Counted from the stretch's first letter, positions 1 to 8,919 are shown. The stretch: DNA of 64,000 nt from Scandinavium lactucae (GCF_033843265.1 NZ_JAWXRD010000040.1:62001-126000), one strand, 5' to 3'. Notes: generated from the letters alone by a model not told the origin. A program made the numbers and translations.

Positions 1-653
1 CCGGCAAAGCTACACGCGGGGGGCAAATTGTCTCCGGGGTGGTGGCGACCATGGGCAGTATCTCCACCAGTTCGAAGAAAATTTCCGAAATTACCGCCGT
101 TATTAACAGCATTGCGTTCCAGACCAATATTCTGGCGCTGAACGCGGCGGTAGAAGCCGCCCGCGCGGGCGAACAGGGCCGTGGATTTGCGGTAGTGGCG
201 AGCGAAGTTCGCACCCTGGCCAGCCGCAGCGCCCAGGCGGCGAAAGAGATTGAGGGGCTGATCAGTGAATCCGTCACCCTGATTGAGCGGGGATCTGGCG
301 AAGTGGTTGCGGCGGGGAGCACCATGAGTGAAATCGTGGCAGCGGTGAAGCGCGTGACCGATATCATGCTGGAAATCGCCGCGGCGTCTGACGAGCAGAG
401 CCGGGGCATTTTGCAGGTCAGCCAGGCGATTACTGAAATGGATAGCGTTACCCAGCAGAACGCCTCGCTGGTTGAAGAAGCCTCCGCCGCAGCCGGTTCG
501 CTGGAAGAGCAGGCCGCACGCCTGACCGAAGCCGTTGGCGCATTCCGTTTGCAGCAGGGGGGTACGGTACGTCAGCCGAAATCGTCAGCCGGGAAAACCT
601 ATGTCCCGCAGCGTCCGGCGCTGGCCGAGGGCGATAACTGGGAAACGTTCTGA
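1..653 (+). CDS. Methyl-accepting chemotaxis protein, C-terminal part
   Basis: This is the cytoplasmic signalling end of a chemoreceptor that controls CheA through CheW. The gene enters from the left edge with its first full codon at 3, so the ligand-binding and membrane parts are outside the window. The visible part contains the conserved hairpin tip (IAFQTNILALNAAVEAARAG), a long heptad-repeat helix with methylation-type Glu/Gln runs, and the terminal pentapeptide NWETF. That tail tethers CheR and CheB in high-abundance receptors such as Tsr and Tar. The ligand cannot be told from this end. REP-type hairpins follow the stop. Confidence 0.95.
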   Translation, partial: GKATRGGQIVSGVVATMGSISTSSKKISEITAVINSIAFQTNILALNAAVEAARAGEQGRGFAVVASEVRTLASRSAQAAKEIEGLISESVTLIERGSGEVVAAGSTMSEIVAAVKRVTDIMLEIAAASDEQSRGILQVSQAITEMDSVTQQNASLVEEASAAAGSLEEQAARLTEAVGAFRLQQGGTVRQPKSSAGKTYVPQRPALAEGDNWETF

Positions 654-669
654 TTACTCAAGGAAAAAT

Positions 670-729
670 GCCCGGCGGCGAAAACTTGCCGGGCCAACGG
701 TAGGCCTGGCGAGCATAGCGCCGCCAGGC
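670..729. repeat. Pair of REP-type palindromes (BIME)
   Basis: Two hairpins lie between the convergent chemoreceptor and PQQ dehydrogenase genes. The first pairs GCCCGGC (670-676) with GCCGGGC (688-694). The second pairs GCCTGGCG (704-711) with CGCCAGGC (722-729). The sequence follows the usual enterobacterial REP pattern and has no U-tract. It may stabilise or end both converging transcripts. Confidence 0.7.
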
Positions 730-745
730 ACTATTTCAGGGAGGG

Positions 746-3121
746 TTACTGCTTGTCTGGCAACGCGTAGGCGATGATGTAATCGCCGCGATCCGGAGAC
801 TGACGGGCACCGCCCGCATTAATGATGATGTACTGCTTCCCGGTTTTCGGTGACACGTAAGTCATCGGCCCGGACTGACTGCCTACCGGCAGACGGGATT
901 TCCAGATTTCCTTCCCGTTGGCGGTATCAAACGCACGCAGGTAGAAATCCTGGGTGCCCGCGAAGAACAGCAGACCAGACTGGGTAGACAGCGATGCGCC
1001 GAGGGTTGGCATCCCAATCGGAATGGGCAGATGCATACGGATGCCCAGCGGACCGGTATCTTGTACCGTACCTACCGGAACTTGCCACACCACTTTCCCG
1101 CTTTTCAGATCCACTGCAGACATGGTCCCGAACGGCGGTTTCTGGCACGGAATACCCAGCGGAGACAGGAAGCGCTCACGCATTGCACCAAACGGCGTAC
1201 CGTCCATCGGGACAATACCCATCTCGATACCACTGGCGTTTTTCGCTACGTTAGCACGCGGCACCATGTAGTTCGCGAGGCCCAGGCGCATATCGTTCAC
1301 AAACATCAGGCTGTTGTTCGGGTCAACCGACACGCTGCCCCAGTTCATGCCGCCAAGTGAGCCCGGGAACTGCAAGGAGCGATCGAGGCCCGGCGGGGTG
1401 AAGACGCCTTGATGGCGCATCTCTTTAAACTGGATGCGGCATAGCAGCAGGTCAATCGGCGTTGCGCCCCACATATCGGACTCTTTCAGGGTCTGGTTAC
1501 CGATCATCGGCATCCCTACAGAGTACGGCTGCGTTGGGGAATAGCGTTCGCCTTCAATATTGCCCGCAGGCACCGGGCGCTCTTCCACTTTCGCCACCGG
1601 CTGACCGGTTTGGCGATTGAGCATAAAGATCATGCCCTGTTTGGAGGTCTGCACCAGCACTGGCGTCGTGCCGCCTTTCCCGTCCGGCAAATCGTACAGC
1701 AGCGGCTGAGAGGGCAGGTCGAAATCCCACAGATCGTGATGGGTGGTTTGATAATGCCAGCGCACCTGGCCGGTTGTCGCGTCTACCGCGACGATAGACG
1801 AACTGTATTTATCGTCCAGGGCGGTACGTTCCCCGGCAAAGAAATCAGGGGTGGCGTTACCGGTTGGCAGATAAATCAGGTTCAGCTTCGCATCATAAGA
1901 CATCGCAGACCAGACGTTCGGCGTACCGCGCGTATAGGTCGAGCCTGCCGGTGGCTCACCGGTCAGATTCGGGTTGCCCGGATCCCACGCCCATGCCAGT
2001 TTTCCGCTGTGAACATCAAACGCACGGACCACGCCCGGCGGTTCACCCGTCGAGAAGTTATCCGCCACGCGACCACCGACGACGACCACGTTTCCGGCCA
2101 CCAGCGGGGTAGAGGTTTGCTGATAATAACCCGGTTTGATTTCGCCCATGCCGACGCTTAAATCGACCACGCCGTGGTTGCCAAAGTCTTCACAGGCTTT
2201 ACCGGTATCGGCATTAATGGCAATCAGACGCGCGTCGGTGGTGGGCAGGAACAGGCGGCGAGGGCAGGCGGCAGGCTGGGTTTCTGCTGCCGGAGCCGCA
2301 GCGGCCTGAGTGTCCTCGTAATAGCCGAGCCCGCGGCAGCGCTGCCAGTTTGGTGCCGTGGCCTTCGAATCATAACGCCACTTCTCTTTGCCGCTGTCGA
2401 CGTCCAGAGCCAGCACTTTGCTGTAAGGCGTACACACGAACAGCGTATCGCCTACCTGCAACGGTGTGTTCTGATCTTCTGCGCCGGAACCATTACTCTT
2501 AGGAATGTCTCCGGTGTGCGCGGTCCATGCCACCTGCAGCTGGTTTACGTTTTGCTTATTGATTTGATCCAGCGCGGCAAAACGATCGCCGCGGGTGGTA
2601 TTCCCCCAATGCTCCCAGTTTTTCTGTGCTTCGCCAGGCGCGACCGGTTTGACGGGCACCGGCTCGCTGGCGGTGACCAGCGTTTGTGGGCGGAACATCC
2701 CCCCGGCGCTGACGAGCAGGATTATGGCCAGCACCGCCGCCACGCCAAATGCGGGCGCTTTGCGCACAGTGGCGGAGTGACCGAGGAACGGCCAAACTAG
2801 CGCAGCCAGCAGCGCCAGTACGCCAAAGGTGAACAGGCGTGAAAACAGCGGCCAGAACTCCCAACCCGCATCGCTGACGGCCCAGATAATCGAGGCCAAA
2901 AACGCCACCGCGTACAGCACAATCCCGCCGCGACGATTTTTGGCGATAAACCAGGCTGCAATCAGCATCACCACACCGATGATGACGAAGTACCAGCTCC
3001 CACCCACGCTGGCGAGCTTGGCACCCAGTCCAGCGACGGCGAGGCCGATAACGGCCATCAATACCACTAAAAGCCACTGCAGGATCCGGGGTAATCCGCG
3101 TGGCGAACGACCAGTTGCCAT
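746..3121 (-). CDS. Membrane-bound PQQ-dependent dehydrogenase, glucose/quinate/shikimate family
   Basis: This is a periplasmic quinoprotein that oxidises a sugar or cyclic polyol and passes electrons to ubiquinone. The 791-residue product has about five N-terminal membrane helices (residues about 10-140) and then an eight-bladed PQQ propeller. The motif HHDLWDFDLP and the downstream Lys of TSKQG match the catalytic Asp and Lys region of E. coli Gcd. I chose ATG 3121 because AAGGAGACAGAA precedes it. The sequence is clearly diverged from E. coli Gcd, and hpt, its usual neighbour there, is absent. Glucose is one possible substrate; quinate or shikimate is another and would feed the protocatechuate route encoded at 9-14 kb. 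Substrate is undecided. Confidence 0.9.
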   Translation of the reverse strand: MATGRSPRGLPRILQWLLVVLMAVIGLAVAGLGAKLASVGGSWYFVIIGVVMLIAAWFIAKNRRGGIVLYAVAFLASIIWAVSDAGWEFWPLFSRLFTFGVLALLAALVWPFLGHSATVRKAPAFGVAAVLAIILLVSAGGMFRPQTLVTASEPVPVKPVAPGEAQKNWEHWGNTTRGDRFAALDQINKQNVNQLQVAWTAHTGDIPKSNGSGAEDQNTPLQVGDTLFVCTPYSKVLALDVDSGKEKWRYDSKATAPNWQRCRGLGYYEDTQAAAAPAAETQPAACPRRLFLPTTDARLIAINADTGKACEDFGNHGVVDLSVGMGEIKPGYYQQTSTPLVAGNVVVVGGRVADNFSTGEPPGVVRAFDVHSGKLAWAWDPGNPNLTGEPPAGSTYTRGTPNVWSAMSYDAKLNLIYLPTGNATPDFFAGERTALDDKYSSSIVAVDATTGQVRWHYQTTHHDLWDFDLPSQPLLYDLPDGKGGTTPVLVQTSKQGMIFMLNRQTGQPVAKVEERPVPAGNIEGERYSPTQPYSVGMPMIGNQTLKESDMWGATPIDLLLCRIQFKEMRHQGVFTPPGLDRSLQFPGSLGGMNWGSVSVDPNNSLMFVNDMRLGLANYMVPRANVAKNASGIEMGIVPMDGTPFGAMRERFLSPLGIPCQKPPFGTMSAVDLKSGKVVWQVPVGTVQDTGPLGIRMHLPIPIGMPTLGASLSTQSGLLFFAGTQDFYLRAFDTANGKEIWKSRLPVGSQSGPMTYVSPKTGKQYIIINAGGARQSPDRGDYIIAYALPDKQ

Positions 3122-3426
3122 TTCTGTCTCCTTAACGACACCCATTCGCAAGCGTTATGAACCAGACGAATCATAAAAAACGTAATGGGTTTTTGAATGA
3201 AGCAAAAAATGCCTTCAGAGAGGCGTTGATATCACGTACATGAATTTCGAATGAACCATTTGGTGAATGCGAGCATGATAGATCTGTTAAATTGCATTGC
3301 GCAATTGTAAATAAATGATTTCGCATTATTTGATTAGCGACGGATTGATGCTGTGTTGTTTTTGGTCAAAAAACAAACAGTGAGGGCTGCTATACTTAAG
3401 ACGTTATCAACAAAAAAGAGGATGCT
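3122..3426. other. Divergent intergenic region, AT-rich
   Basis: This region separates the PQQ dehydrogenase start from the small gene at 3427. It is AT-rich with several short A/T runs and the partial palindrome ATTGCGCAATTG near 3294-3307. An extended -10 element (TGC TATACT, 3388-3396) points at the small gene. No coding sequence is supported. Confidence 0.5.
3388..3396 (+). promoter_or_regulatory. Extended -10 promoter element
   Basis: TGC followed by TATACT lies 31 bases upstream of the start codon at 3427. There is no good -35 at normal spacing, which is common for extended -10 promoters. The assignment rests on sequence match only. Confidence 0.35.
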
Positions 3427-3615
3427 ATGGATACCGAATTAACCCCCACGCAGTTGGCCGTCGAATTTCTCCGTCGCGATACGAACCCAATCACTCCTGC
3501 ACAGTATTTGAAACGCGTAAAACAGCTGGAACTGGAATTTGCTGATTTGATGGCGCTTTCCGCTATTGAGCTGAAAGAAGAGATCGACTACGCCTGGCAC
3601 ATGGGTATCCATTGA
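3427..3615 (+). CDS. Small uncharacterised protein, 62 residues
   Basis: I do not recognise this family. The product is a soluble, acidic, mostly helical 62-residue protein with no signal peptide or membrane segment. It reads as two amphipathic helices: one around residues 20-42 rich in Leu, Glu and Lys, and one at 43-57. Evidence that it is real: a strong ribosome site (AGAGGATGCT before ATG), an extended -10 element upstream, and a strong bidirectional terminator directly after the stop. It sits next to uspE and may be a lineage-specific stress or regulatory protein, but no function is supported. Confidence 0.75.
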   Translation: MDTELTPTQLAVEFLRRDTNPITPAQYLKRVKQLELEFADLMALSAIELKEEIDYAWHMGIH

Positions 3616-3631
3616 TCCTGATGTCAGACAC

Positions 3632-3664
3632 AAAAAAAACGGTGAGTTTCCTCACCGTTTTTTT
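3632..3664. terminator. Bidirectional rho-independent terminator
   Basis: The stem ACGGTGAG/CTCACCGT with a TTTC loop is flanked by an A-run at 3632-3639 and a T-run at 3658-3664. It can therefore end both the small gene at 3427-3615 and uspE coming from the other side. Confidence 0.9.
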
Positions 3665-3679
3665 ATATCGCGTTAACGC

Positions 3680-4630
3680 TTAATCGTCATCTTCATCGTC
3701 GAGTTCAACCGGGGTCTGATACTGATCCGGTTTCAACGCCAGCAGGTCACAACGTAGGTGATCGATAACCTGTTCCGCGGTATTGCCGAGGAACGCCGCT
3801 GACAGCCCGGTACGTCCGACCGTGCCCAACACTACAATCCCCGCCTGTAAATGCTCGGCCAGATCCGGGATCACTTCTTCCGGTAGCCCTTTTTCGACGT
3901 GGGTCATCTCCTCGGAAATGCTGTATTTCTGACGCAGCGATTTCATCGCCAGCAGATGCTGGCCGCGAATGGCGTCGTTGTACACGCTCGGATCGAAATC
4001 CGGCAGTTCGATAGCGATATTAATGGGCGTGACCGGATACGCGCCGACCAGATGCACTTCGGTATGGTTAATCTCTTCGGCGAGTTGCAGCGTCTCACGC
4101 ACCAGCTTGTCATTAAGCGCGTTGTGATACTCCTCCTCGCTGGCCAAATTCACCGCCACGATAGCTTTGCCGCCTTCCGGCCACGGCTGGTCTTTCACCA
4201 TCCACACCGGGCAAGGGCATTTTCGTAGCAAGTGCCAGTCGGTGGGGGTGAAAATTACGGATTCCAGTTTGTCGTGCTGATGGGCCATTTTCAGCAGCAG
4301 ATCGTGTCCGCCACTTATGATTTCCTGAATGATGGCCTCGAACGGACGGTTGTGCCAGACGACTTTGATTTCAATCGGCACCCCGGCATCGAGATAGAAT
4401 TTTGCCTGCTCGCGGATCCATGCGGTCCGTTGGCTAATGACGCCCTGACGCATAGCGGTGCGCTCGTCAGGCGACAGAAGGGTGGTCATCTCGTAGGAAA
4501 AATCATAGATCGGCAAAAAGGCTGTAATCGCGCCACCAATCCGTTGATGAAGGTAAACAGCGCGCCGTAATGCGGGTTGATCGTCCTGGTTAGGATCGAT
4601 GGCTACCAGCATGTGTTGATACTTTGCCAT
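3680..4630 (-). CDS. uspE: Universal stress protein E
   Basis: This is a tandem-domain universal stress protein. UspE in E. coli contributes to DNA-damage resistance, motility and cell aggregation. The product is 316 residues with two Usp domains of about 150 residues each. It matches E. coli UspE along its whole length, including MLVAIDPNQDDQPALRRAVY near the start and a run of Asp/Glu at the C-terminus. I chose ATG 4630, preceded by AAGGAGA, rather than an upstream in-frame codon, because it matches the known N-terminus. In E. coli uspE lies directly next to fnr; here hiuH is placed between them. Confidence 0.97.
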   Translation of the reverse strand: MAKYQHMLVAIDPNQDDQPALRRAVYLHQRIGGAITAFLPIYDFSYEMTTLLSPDERTAMRQGVISQRTAWIREQAKFYLDAGVPIEIKVVWHNRPFEAIIQEIISGGHDLLLKMAHQHDKLESVIFTPTDWHLLRKCPCPVWMVKDQPWPEGGKAIVAVNLASEEEYHNALNDKLVRETLQLAEEINHTEVHLVGAYPVTPINIAIELPDFDPSVYNDAIRGQHLLAMKSLRQKYSISEEMTHVEKGLPEEVIPDLAEHLQAGIVVLGTVGRTGLSAAFLGNTAEQVIDHLRCDLLALKPDQYQTPVELDDEDDD

Positions 4631-4854
4631 ACAGGGTCTCCTTACAACTGTCACCACAGTCTGTAAATAAAAGATAACCCATCCGGCGTGATTGAAACAG
4701 GGGATAACCTTCCCCAGATCAATAAATCACGAAAATTCATCGATTAGTGTTAGGGGATGTTTACTTGTTGCGCAAATGATAACGAAAAGTTGAATATTTT
4801 TCCCCGCCTTGATGGATTAGCGTTATTTGCAATTTCAACCACAGGAAGAAAACA

Positions 4855-5265
4855 ATGAACAAACTCTTTGGGCTGGCCCTGTTATCCACCTCGCTTCTGG
4901 CACCTGTCGCCTATAGTGCGCCGATGGGCACGCTCAGTGTCCATATCCTGAATCAGCAGACGGGTATTCCGTCGAAAGATGTGGATGTCACTCTGGAAAA
5001 GCAGCAGCCAACAGGCTGGGACAAACTTGCTCAGGGAAAAACGGATAACGATGGACGGATAAAGTCGCTTTATCCTCAGGACCAGGACATGCAGCCCGGG
5101 GTTTATCGGGTGACGTTCAAAACGGGGGAGTATTTTAAGCGTGATAACTTATCGTCGTTTTTCCCGGAAGTCCCGGTGCTGTTCACTGTGACCAAAACCA
5201 ATGAAAAACTGCATATCCCTCTGTTGCTGAGCCAGTACGGCTACTCGACGTATAAGGGCAGTTGA
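4855..5265 (+). CDS. hiuH: 5-hydroxyisourate hydrolase, periplasmic transthyretin-like
   Basis: HiuH hydrolyses 5-hydroxyisourate, the product of urate oxidation, in ureide breakdown. Residues 1-22 form a signal peptide ending in AYSA, so the enzyme is periplasmic like E. coli YedX. The family residues are present: His30 in SVHILN, Arg68 in DGRIKS and His120 in HIPLLLS. The protein ends in YKGS, close to the family signature YRGS. Length (136) is normal. A ribosome site (ACAGGAAGAAAAC) precedes the start. No other purine-degradation gene is nearby, and the gene is wedged between uspE and fnr, so it looks acquired or relocated. Confidence 0.93.
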   Translation: MNKLFGLALLSTSLLAPVAYSAPMGTLSVHILNQQTGIPSKDVDVTLEKQQPTGWDKLAQGKTDNDGRIKSLYPQDQDMQPGVYRVTFKTGEYFKRDNLSSFFPEVPVLFTVTKTNEKLHIPLLLSQYGYSTYKGS

Positions 5266-5299
5266 TACTCGCAGGTCAGGTAAAGCGGGGAATTACCTT

Positions 5300-5327
5300 C
5301 GCCAGATCGCGTACCTACGATCTGGCG
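5300..5327. terminator. Hairpin between convergent hiuH and fnr
   Basis: CGCCAGATCG at 5300-5309 pairs perfectly with CGATCTGGCG at 5318-5327 around an 8-base loop. There is no T-run on either side, so it is either a weak bidirectional terminator or a transcript-end stabiliser. Confidence 0.6.
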
Positions 5328-5349
5328 AAAGGAAAAGGAAAGGGTGTTA

Positions 5350-6102
5350 TCAGGCGACGTTGCGGGCGTGGCCAGCGAGAATGGCCAGCGCATCGCTATT
5401 TTCGATGGTGATGTACTTCCCTTTCACCGCCAGCATGCCGCTTTTCTGGAAGCGACCCAGCAGACGACTGATGGTTTCCACCGTCAGACCGAGATAGTTA
5501 CCGATGTCGCCCCGGGTCATGGTCAGACGGAACTCACGCGGAGAGAAACCCCGTTCGGCGAAACGACGCGAGAGGTTATAGATAAACGCCGCCAGGCGCT
5601 CTTCCGCGTTTTTCTTCGACAGCAGCAGGATCATATCCTGGTCGCCTTTGATTTCGCCGCTCATCAGACGCATCATCTGCTGACGCAGGTTTGGCATCTT
5701 ACCGGACAGATCGTCCAACGTTTCAAACGGGATTTCACAGACCATTGACGTTTCCAGCGCCTGAGCAAAGCTCGGGTGATGGGCGGTGCCGATGGCATCA
5801 AAGCCGACTAAATCGCCCGCCAGATGGAAGCCGGTGATTTGCTCGTCGCCTTGTTCGGTGATGGTGTAGCTTTTGATGGTCCCGGAACGAATGGCATACA
5901 GGGATTTCAGCTCATCGCCTGCTTTGAAAAGGGTCTGACCCTTCTGAATCGGCTTTTTACGCTCGATGATATTATCAAGCTGATCGAGCTCATGTTCATT
6001 GAGGGTGAACGGGATGCAGAGCTGGCTGATGCTGCAATCCTGGCAGTGGATAGCACAACCGCCAGACTGGATGCGTCGAATAATTCGCTTTTCCGGGATC
6101 AT
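5350..6102 (-). CDS. fnr: Oxygen-responsive global regulator FNR
   Basis: FNR is a CRP-family regulator that binds a [4Fe-4S] cluster without oxygen, dimerises and controls anaerobic respiration genes. The cluster ligands Cys20, Cys23, Cys29 and the later Cys in SMVCEIPF are present. The C-terminal helix-turn-helix contains VETISRLLGRF, with the Glu, Ser and Arg that read TTGAT half-sites. The 250-residue product is nearly identical to E. coli FNR. A near-perfect FNR box lies just upstream, consistent with autoregulation. Confidence 0.99.
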   Translation of the reverse strand: MIPEKRIIRRIQSGGCAIHCQDCSISQLCIPFTLNEHELDQLDNIIERKKPIQKGQTLFKAGDELKSLYAIRSGTIKSYTITEQGDEQITGFHLAGDLVGFDAIGTAHHPSFAQALETSMVCEIPFETLDDLSGKMPNLRQQMMRLMSGEIKGDQDMILLLSKKNAEERLAAFIYNLSRRFAERGFSPREFRLTMTRGDIGNYLGLTVETISRLLGRFQKSGMLAVKGKYITIENSDALAILAGHARNVA

Positions 6103-6121
6103 AGATTTGCTCAGGCTTTAA

Positions 6122-6135
6122 TTGATATTGGTCAA
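6122..6135. promoter_or_regulatory. FNR box before fnr
   Basis: TTGATATTGGTCAA on the plus strand (TTGACCAATATCAA in the fnr direction) differs from the consensus TTGAT-N4-ATCAA at one base. It lies 20 bases before the fnr start codon, where bound FNR would repress its own transcription, as known in E. coli. Confidence 0.85.
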
Positions 6136-6295
6136 TTTTAACATCTTTTTGTGGAGCAAGTAAGCCTCGACACCTCGATTCACGCAATATATGCAGGGGA
6201 AATGATAAAATGCGCATATCCCTATGAAATCTATGATTTTAAGCTGGAATGAATTACTTATAAACTCCCTAAAAATTCCAGAAAGGCACGAAAAA

Positions 6296-6811
6296 TCAAA
6301 GTAACAGATAGCCTTCATGGCGCAACAACCACTCTTTACGCTGTACGCCGCCGGCATAACCGGTCAGGGTGCCGTTGCGCCCGATGACCCGGTGGCAGGG
6401 TACTACCACGCTGACAGGGTTTGAGCCATTGGCGGCCCCTACAGCACGGGCCGCACCCGGTCGGCCCAACTGCTCGGCAAGCTCGCCGTAATGCATCACC
6501 TGCCCACAGGGAATGGAGCGCAGCGCCTGCCAGACCTCGCGCTGAAACGGCGTGCCAGCGGTGGCGCTGGGCAGGGCATCTATGACGCTCAGATCGCCGT
6601 CGAAATAATCTTTCATCTTACGACTTAAGCCATTGGGATCGCTGGCGGCAATGCGCTCATAGCCTTCGGTTCGATAGTGCAGCGCCAACAATTGCTCCAT
6701 CCGGTCACTATGTTCTTCCCACTCGACAGCGCGCAGATTGAACGCTTCATCGCACAGGATCCACAGCGACCCGAGCGGGGTCGCAATTTTATCTTCCAGC
6801 AGTCTTAGCAT
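6296..6811 (-). CDS. ogt: Methylated-DNA--protein-cysteine methyltransferase
   Basis: Ogt repairs O6-methylguanine and O4-methylthymine by moving the alkyl group to its own cysteine. The acceptor motif PCHRVIG and the DNA-binding segment AARAVGAANGSNP are intact. With ATG 6811 the product is 171 residues, the same as E. coli Ogt; an upstream in-frame start would add an unconserved tail. The gene is upstream of fnr on the same strand, as in E. coli. The gap between them carries the FNR box. Confidence 0.97.
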   Translation of the reverse strand: MLRLLEDKIATPLGSLWILCDEAFNLRAVEWEEHSDRMEQLLALHYRTEGYERIAASDPNGLSRKMKDYFDGDLSVIDALPSATAGTPFQREVWQALRSIPCGQVMHYGELAEQLGRPGAARAVGAANGSNPVSVVVPCHRVIGRNGTLTGYAGGVQRKEWLLRHEGYLLL

Positions 6812-6872
6812 CACGATTCCTTGGTTCAGTCGGGGGATCATTCCCGGCCCAATGGGAGGCTGACAAGATAGC

Positions 6873-7277
6873 ATGCCACCCATCTCAGCAACCATAGAAT
6901 TACCCCAGAGGGTGAGCTGGATTTTACTATTAATAGTTATTATCAGTAGCGTTACAATCGCGGGTTGGTGGTTGAAATATCATATAAATAAAAAGGTGAC
7001 GATATTGTCCAGAACAGATCTGTTGAGCCGAAGGGATTATTATTACCAGCGGCAAGAATAATTCAGTCGTCGCGTGAAAATAGCGAAGTGTTAACCGTGG
7101 ATGGGGTTATTTCAGGCGTGAGTATATTCAACGTATAAAAAAACAGGATCTGTCGACATCCGCCAGACCCCGCAGTATACACAGCAATATTTCCATAACG
7201 TGACCCTGCAATTGACTCCCCGTGCAGGTATTACAGTTATAGCGAATCTGGACGTAAATACCAGTACTTTTAGGTGA
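6873..7277 (+). pseudogene. Decayed membrane-protein gene (frameshifted)
   Basis: Three overlapping open segments in changing frames read like one broken gene. The first (6873-7061) encodes a short lead, one membrane helix (SWILLLIVIISSVTIAGWWL) and a basic stretch. The second (to 7141) continues as an extracellular-like segment. The third (7122-7277) ends FHNVTLQLTPRAGITVIANL and a stop. The last frame change falls at a run of seven A at 7137-7143. The layout, a single helix followed by a small beta-rich domain, suggests the membrane and sensor end of a ToxR/CadC-like or diguanylate-cyclase-like protein, but I cannot name it. A genuine small membrane protein of 62 residues is the alternative. 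Confidence 0.35.
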
Positions 7278-7497
7278 TAGATTTCACGCTTTCCTAACAT
7301 TATTTTTTGCATGTTACCCTGCATAAATTTTAGTTTAGTACAGGTTAACTGTCGATATTCCCCATTTGGTTAAAATTTATCCCAGAATATATTCTTTCAG
7401 CAATCAGTTTCCAGAATTCCAAAACGCGTTGAGCGTGAGGCAGGGCGCGGCTATAGTAGTTTTTCAGCAGTCGCCGTTGCAGCAGGAGGAGGTGAAG
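7278..7497. other. Leader region before smrA
   Basis: About 220 bases between the decayed gene and smrA, AT-rich up to about 7400. I see no convincing gene. It probably holds the smrA promoter. Confidence 0.4.
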
Positions 7498-8061
7498 ATG
7501 AACCCTGACGACAAATTTCTGTTTCTTGACGCCATGGAGGATGTCCAGCCCCTGAAGCGCGGCCACGATGTTCACTGGCAGCCCAGCCGCAATAACCGTT
7601 CGCCACAGCGGATCGACACGCTTCAACTGGATAACTTTCTCACCACCGGTTTTCTCGATATTGTGCCGCTTGGTACGCCGCTGGAGTTCAAGCGCGAAGG
7701 GCTGCAAAACGGCGTGCTGGATAAGCTGCGTCTGGGAAAATACAGCCAACAGGCCAGTTTGACCCTGTTGCGTCAGTCGGTAGAGCAGAGCCGGCAGCTG
7801 CTGTTTGCGTTTATCCATCAGGCGCGTCAGGACGGTTTACGTAATGTGCTGGTGGTCCACGGCAAAGGTAAGGCCGATAATTCGCACGCCAACATTATTC
7901 GCAGTTATCTGGCGCGCTGGCTGACCGAGTTTGACGACGTGCAGGCGTTTTGTAGCGCACTGCCGCATCACGGCGGCAGCGGGGCATGTTATGTGGCGCT
8001 GAAAAAATCAGAGCAGGCAAAACAGGATAACTGGGAGCGTCACGCTAAACGCAGCCGCTAG
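7498..8061 (+). CDS. smrA: Smr-domain DNA endonuclease SmrA
   Basis: SmrA is a small MutS-related-domain nuclease; the E. coli protein (YdaL) nicks DNA in vitro. The product is 187 residues and aligns along its length with E. coli SmrA. The Smr core runs from about residue 85, with VLVVHGKGKADNSHANIIRSYLARWL and the family HGG motif (ALPHHGGSGACYVAL). I chose ATG 7498 because AGGAGGAGGTGAAG precedes it; upstream in-frame codons lack a ribosome site. Its stop overlaps the stop of convergent pcaR within the four bases CTAG. Confidence 0.96.
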   Translation: MNPDDKFLFLDAMEDVQPLKRGHDVHWQPSRNNRSPQRIDTLQLDNFLTTGFLDIVPLGTPLEFKREGLQNGVLDKLRLGKYSQQASLTLLRQSVEQSRQLLFAFIHQARQDGLRNVLVVHGKGKADNSHANIIRSYLARWLTEFDDVQAFCSALPHHGGSGACYVALKKSEQAKQDNWERHAKRSR

Positions 8062-8864
8062 CGCAACAGCAGGGTCAGTTCTTTCGCCGCTTTCTGCAAT
8101 TCCGGCAGCACGCGCTCGACCATCTCGCTGGCGGAGACCTGACCTGCATGCACCCCGACGTTAAGCGCCGCCACACAATGCCCCTGCGGATTAAACAGCG
8201 GCACCGCCAGCGAACGTAACCCCATCTCCAATTCCTGATCGTTGAGCGCGTAGCCCTGCTGGCGTACGCGCTTCAGCTCCGTGCGTAGTTTACTCACCGA
8301 ATCAACCGTCTGCGGGGTGTAACGAATCATTGTCACCCGCGCCAGCATATCGTTCAGCTTCTCTTCCGGCTGGTGGCTCAATAACACCCGGCCCATCGAG
8401 GTGGCCCATGCGGGCAGACGGCTGCCGATATCCAGGTCGATGGTCATGATTCGGGAACTCGATGCCCGCGCGATGTACAAAATATCGTCCCCGTCCAGGG
8501 TGGCGATAGAACAGGATTCGTTCAGCATTTCACTCAGGTGTTTGAGCACCGGCTGCGCCGAACGTGCCAGCGGCGTGGAGGCCAGCCAGGCGTGGCCCAG
8601 CGACAAAATGCGTGGGCGTAACTGAAAGTTTTTTCCGTCTTCCGCGTACACAAATCCCAGCTTGCCGAGGGTGTACAGGCAGCGCCGCACCGCGGCGCGC
8701 GGAATGCCGGTTTTCTGACTGATTTGGGAAATCGACAGCACCGGGCGCTGCGGGGTAAAGGCCTGGATCACCTCCAGCCCACGGGCCAGCGAGGCCATAT
8801 AATTCGGGTCACCTTTAAACGGGTCACTCTCGCCGTTCAGCACATCGTCGGGATGTTTGGTCAT
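8058..8864 (-). CDS. pcaR: IclR-family regulator of the pca operon
   Basis: PcaR responds to beta-ketoadipate and activates pca genes. The 268-residue protein has the IclR winged helix at about residues 25-85 (LSISQISQKTGIPRAAVRRCL) and the effector domain after it, with the usual LSHQP and LNVGVHA segments. It is divergent from pcaI, and the gap carries sequences matching the PcaR consensus known from Pseudomonas putida. Its start is preceded by GGAGACAAAAAAG. Confidence 0.93.
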   Translation of the reverse strand: MTKHPDDVLNGESDPFKGDPNYMASLARGLEVIQAFTPQRPVLSISQISQKTGIPRAAVRRCLYTLGKLGFVYAEDGKNFQLRPRILSLGHAWLASTPLARSAQPVLKHLSEMLNESCSIATLDGDDILYIARASSSRIMTIDLDIGSRLPAWATSMGRVLLSHQPEEKLNDMLARVTMIRYTPQTVDSVSKLRTELKRVRQQGYALNDQELEMGLRSLAVPLFNPQGHCVAALNVGVHAGQVSASEMVERVLPELQKAAKELTLLLR

Positions 8865-8919
8865 CTTTTTTGTCTCCGCGTTTGCCTGCGATCACATTCT
8901 GAAGACAAAGATACAGGAT

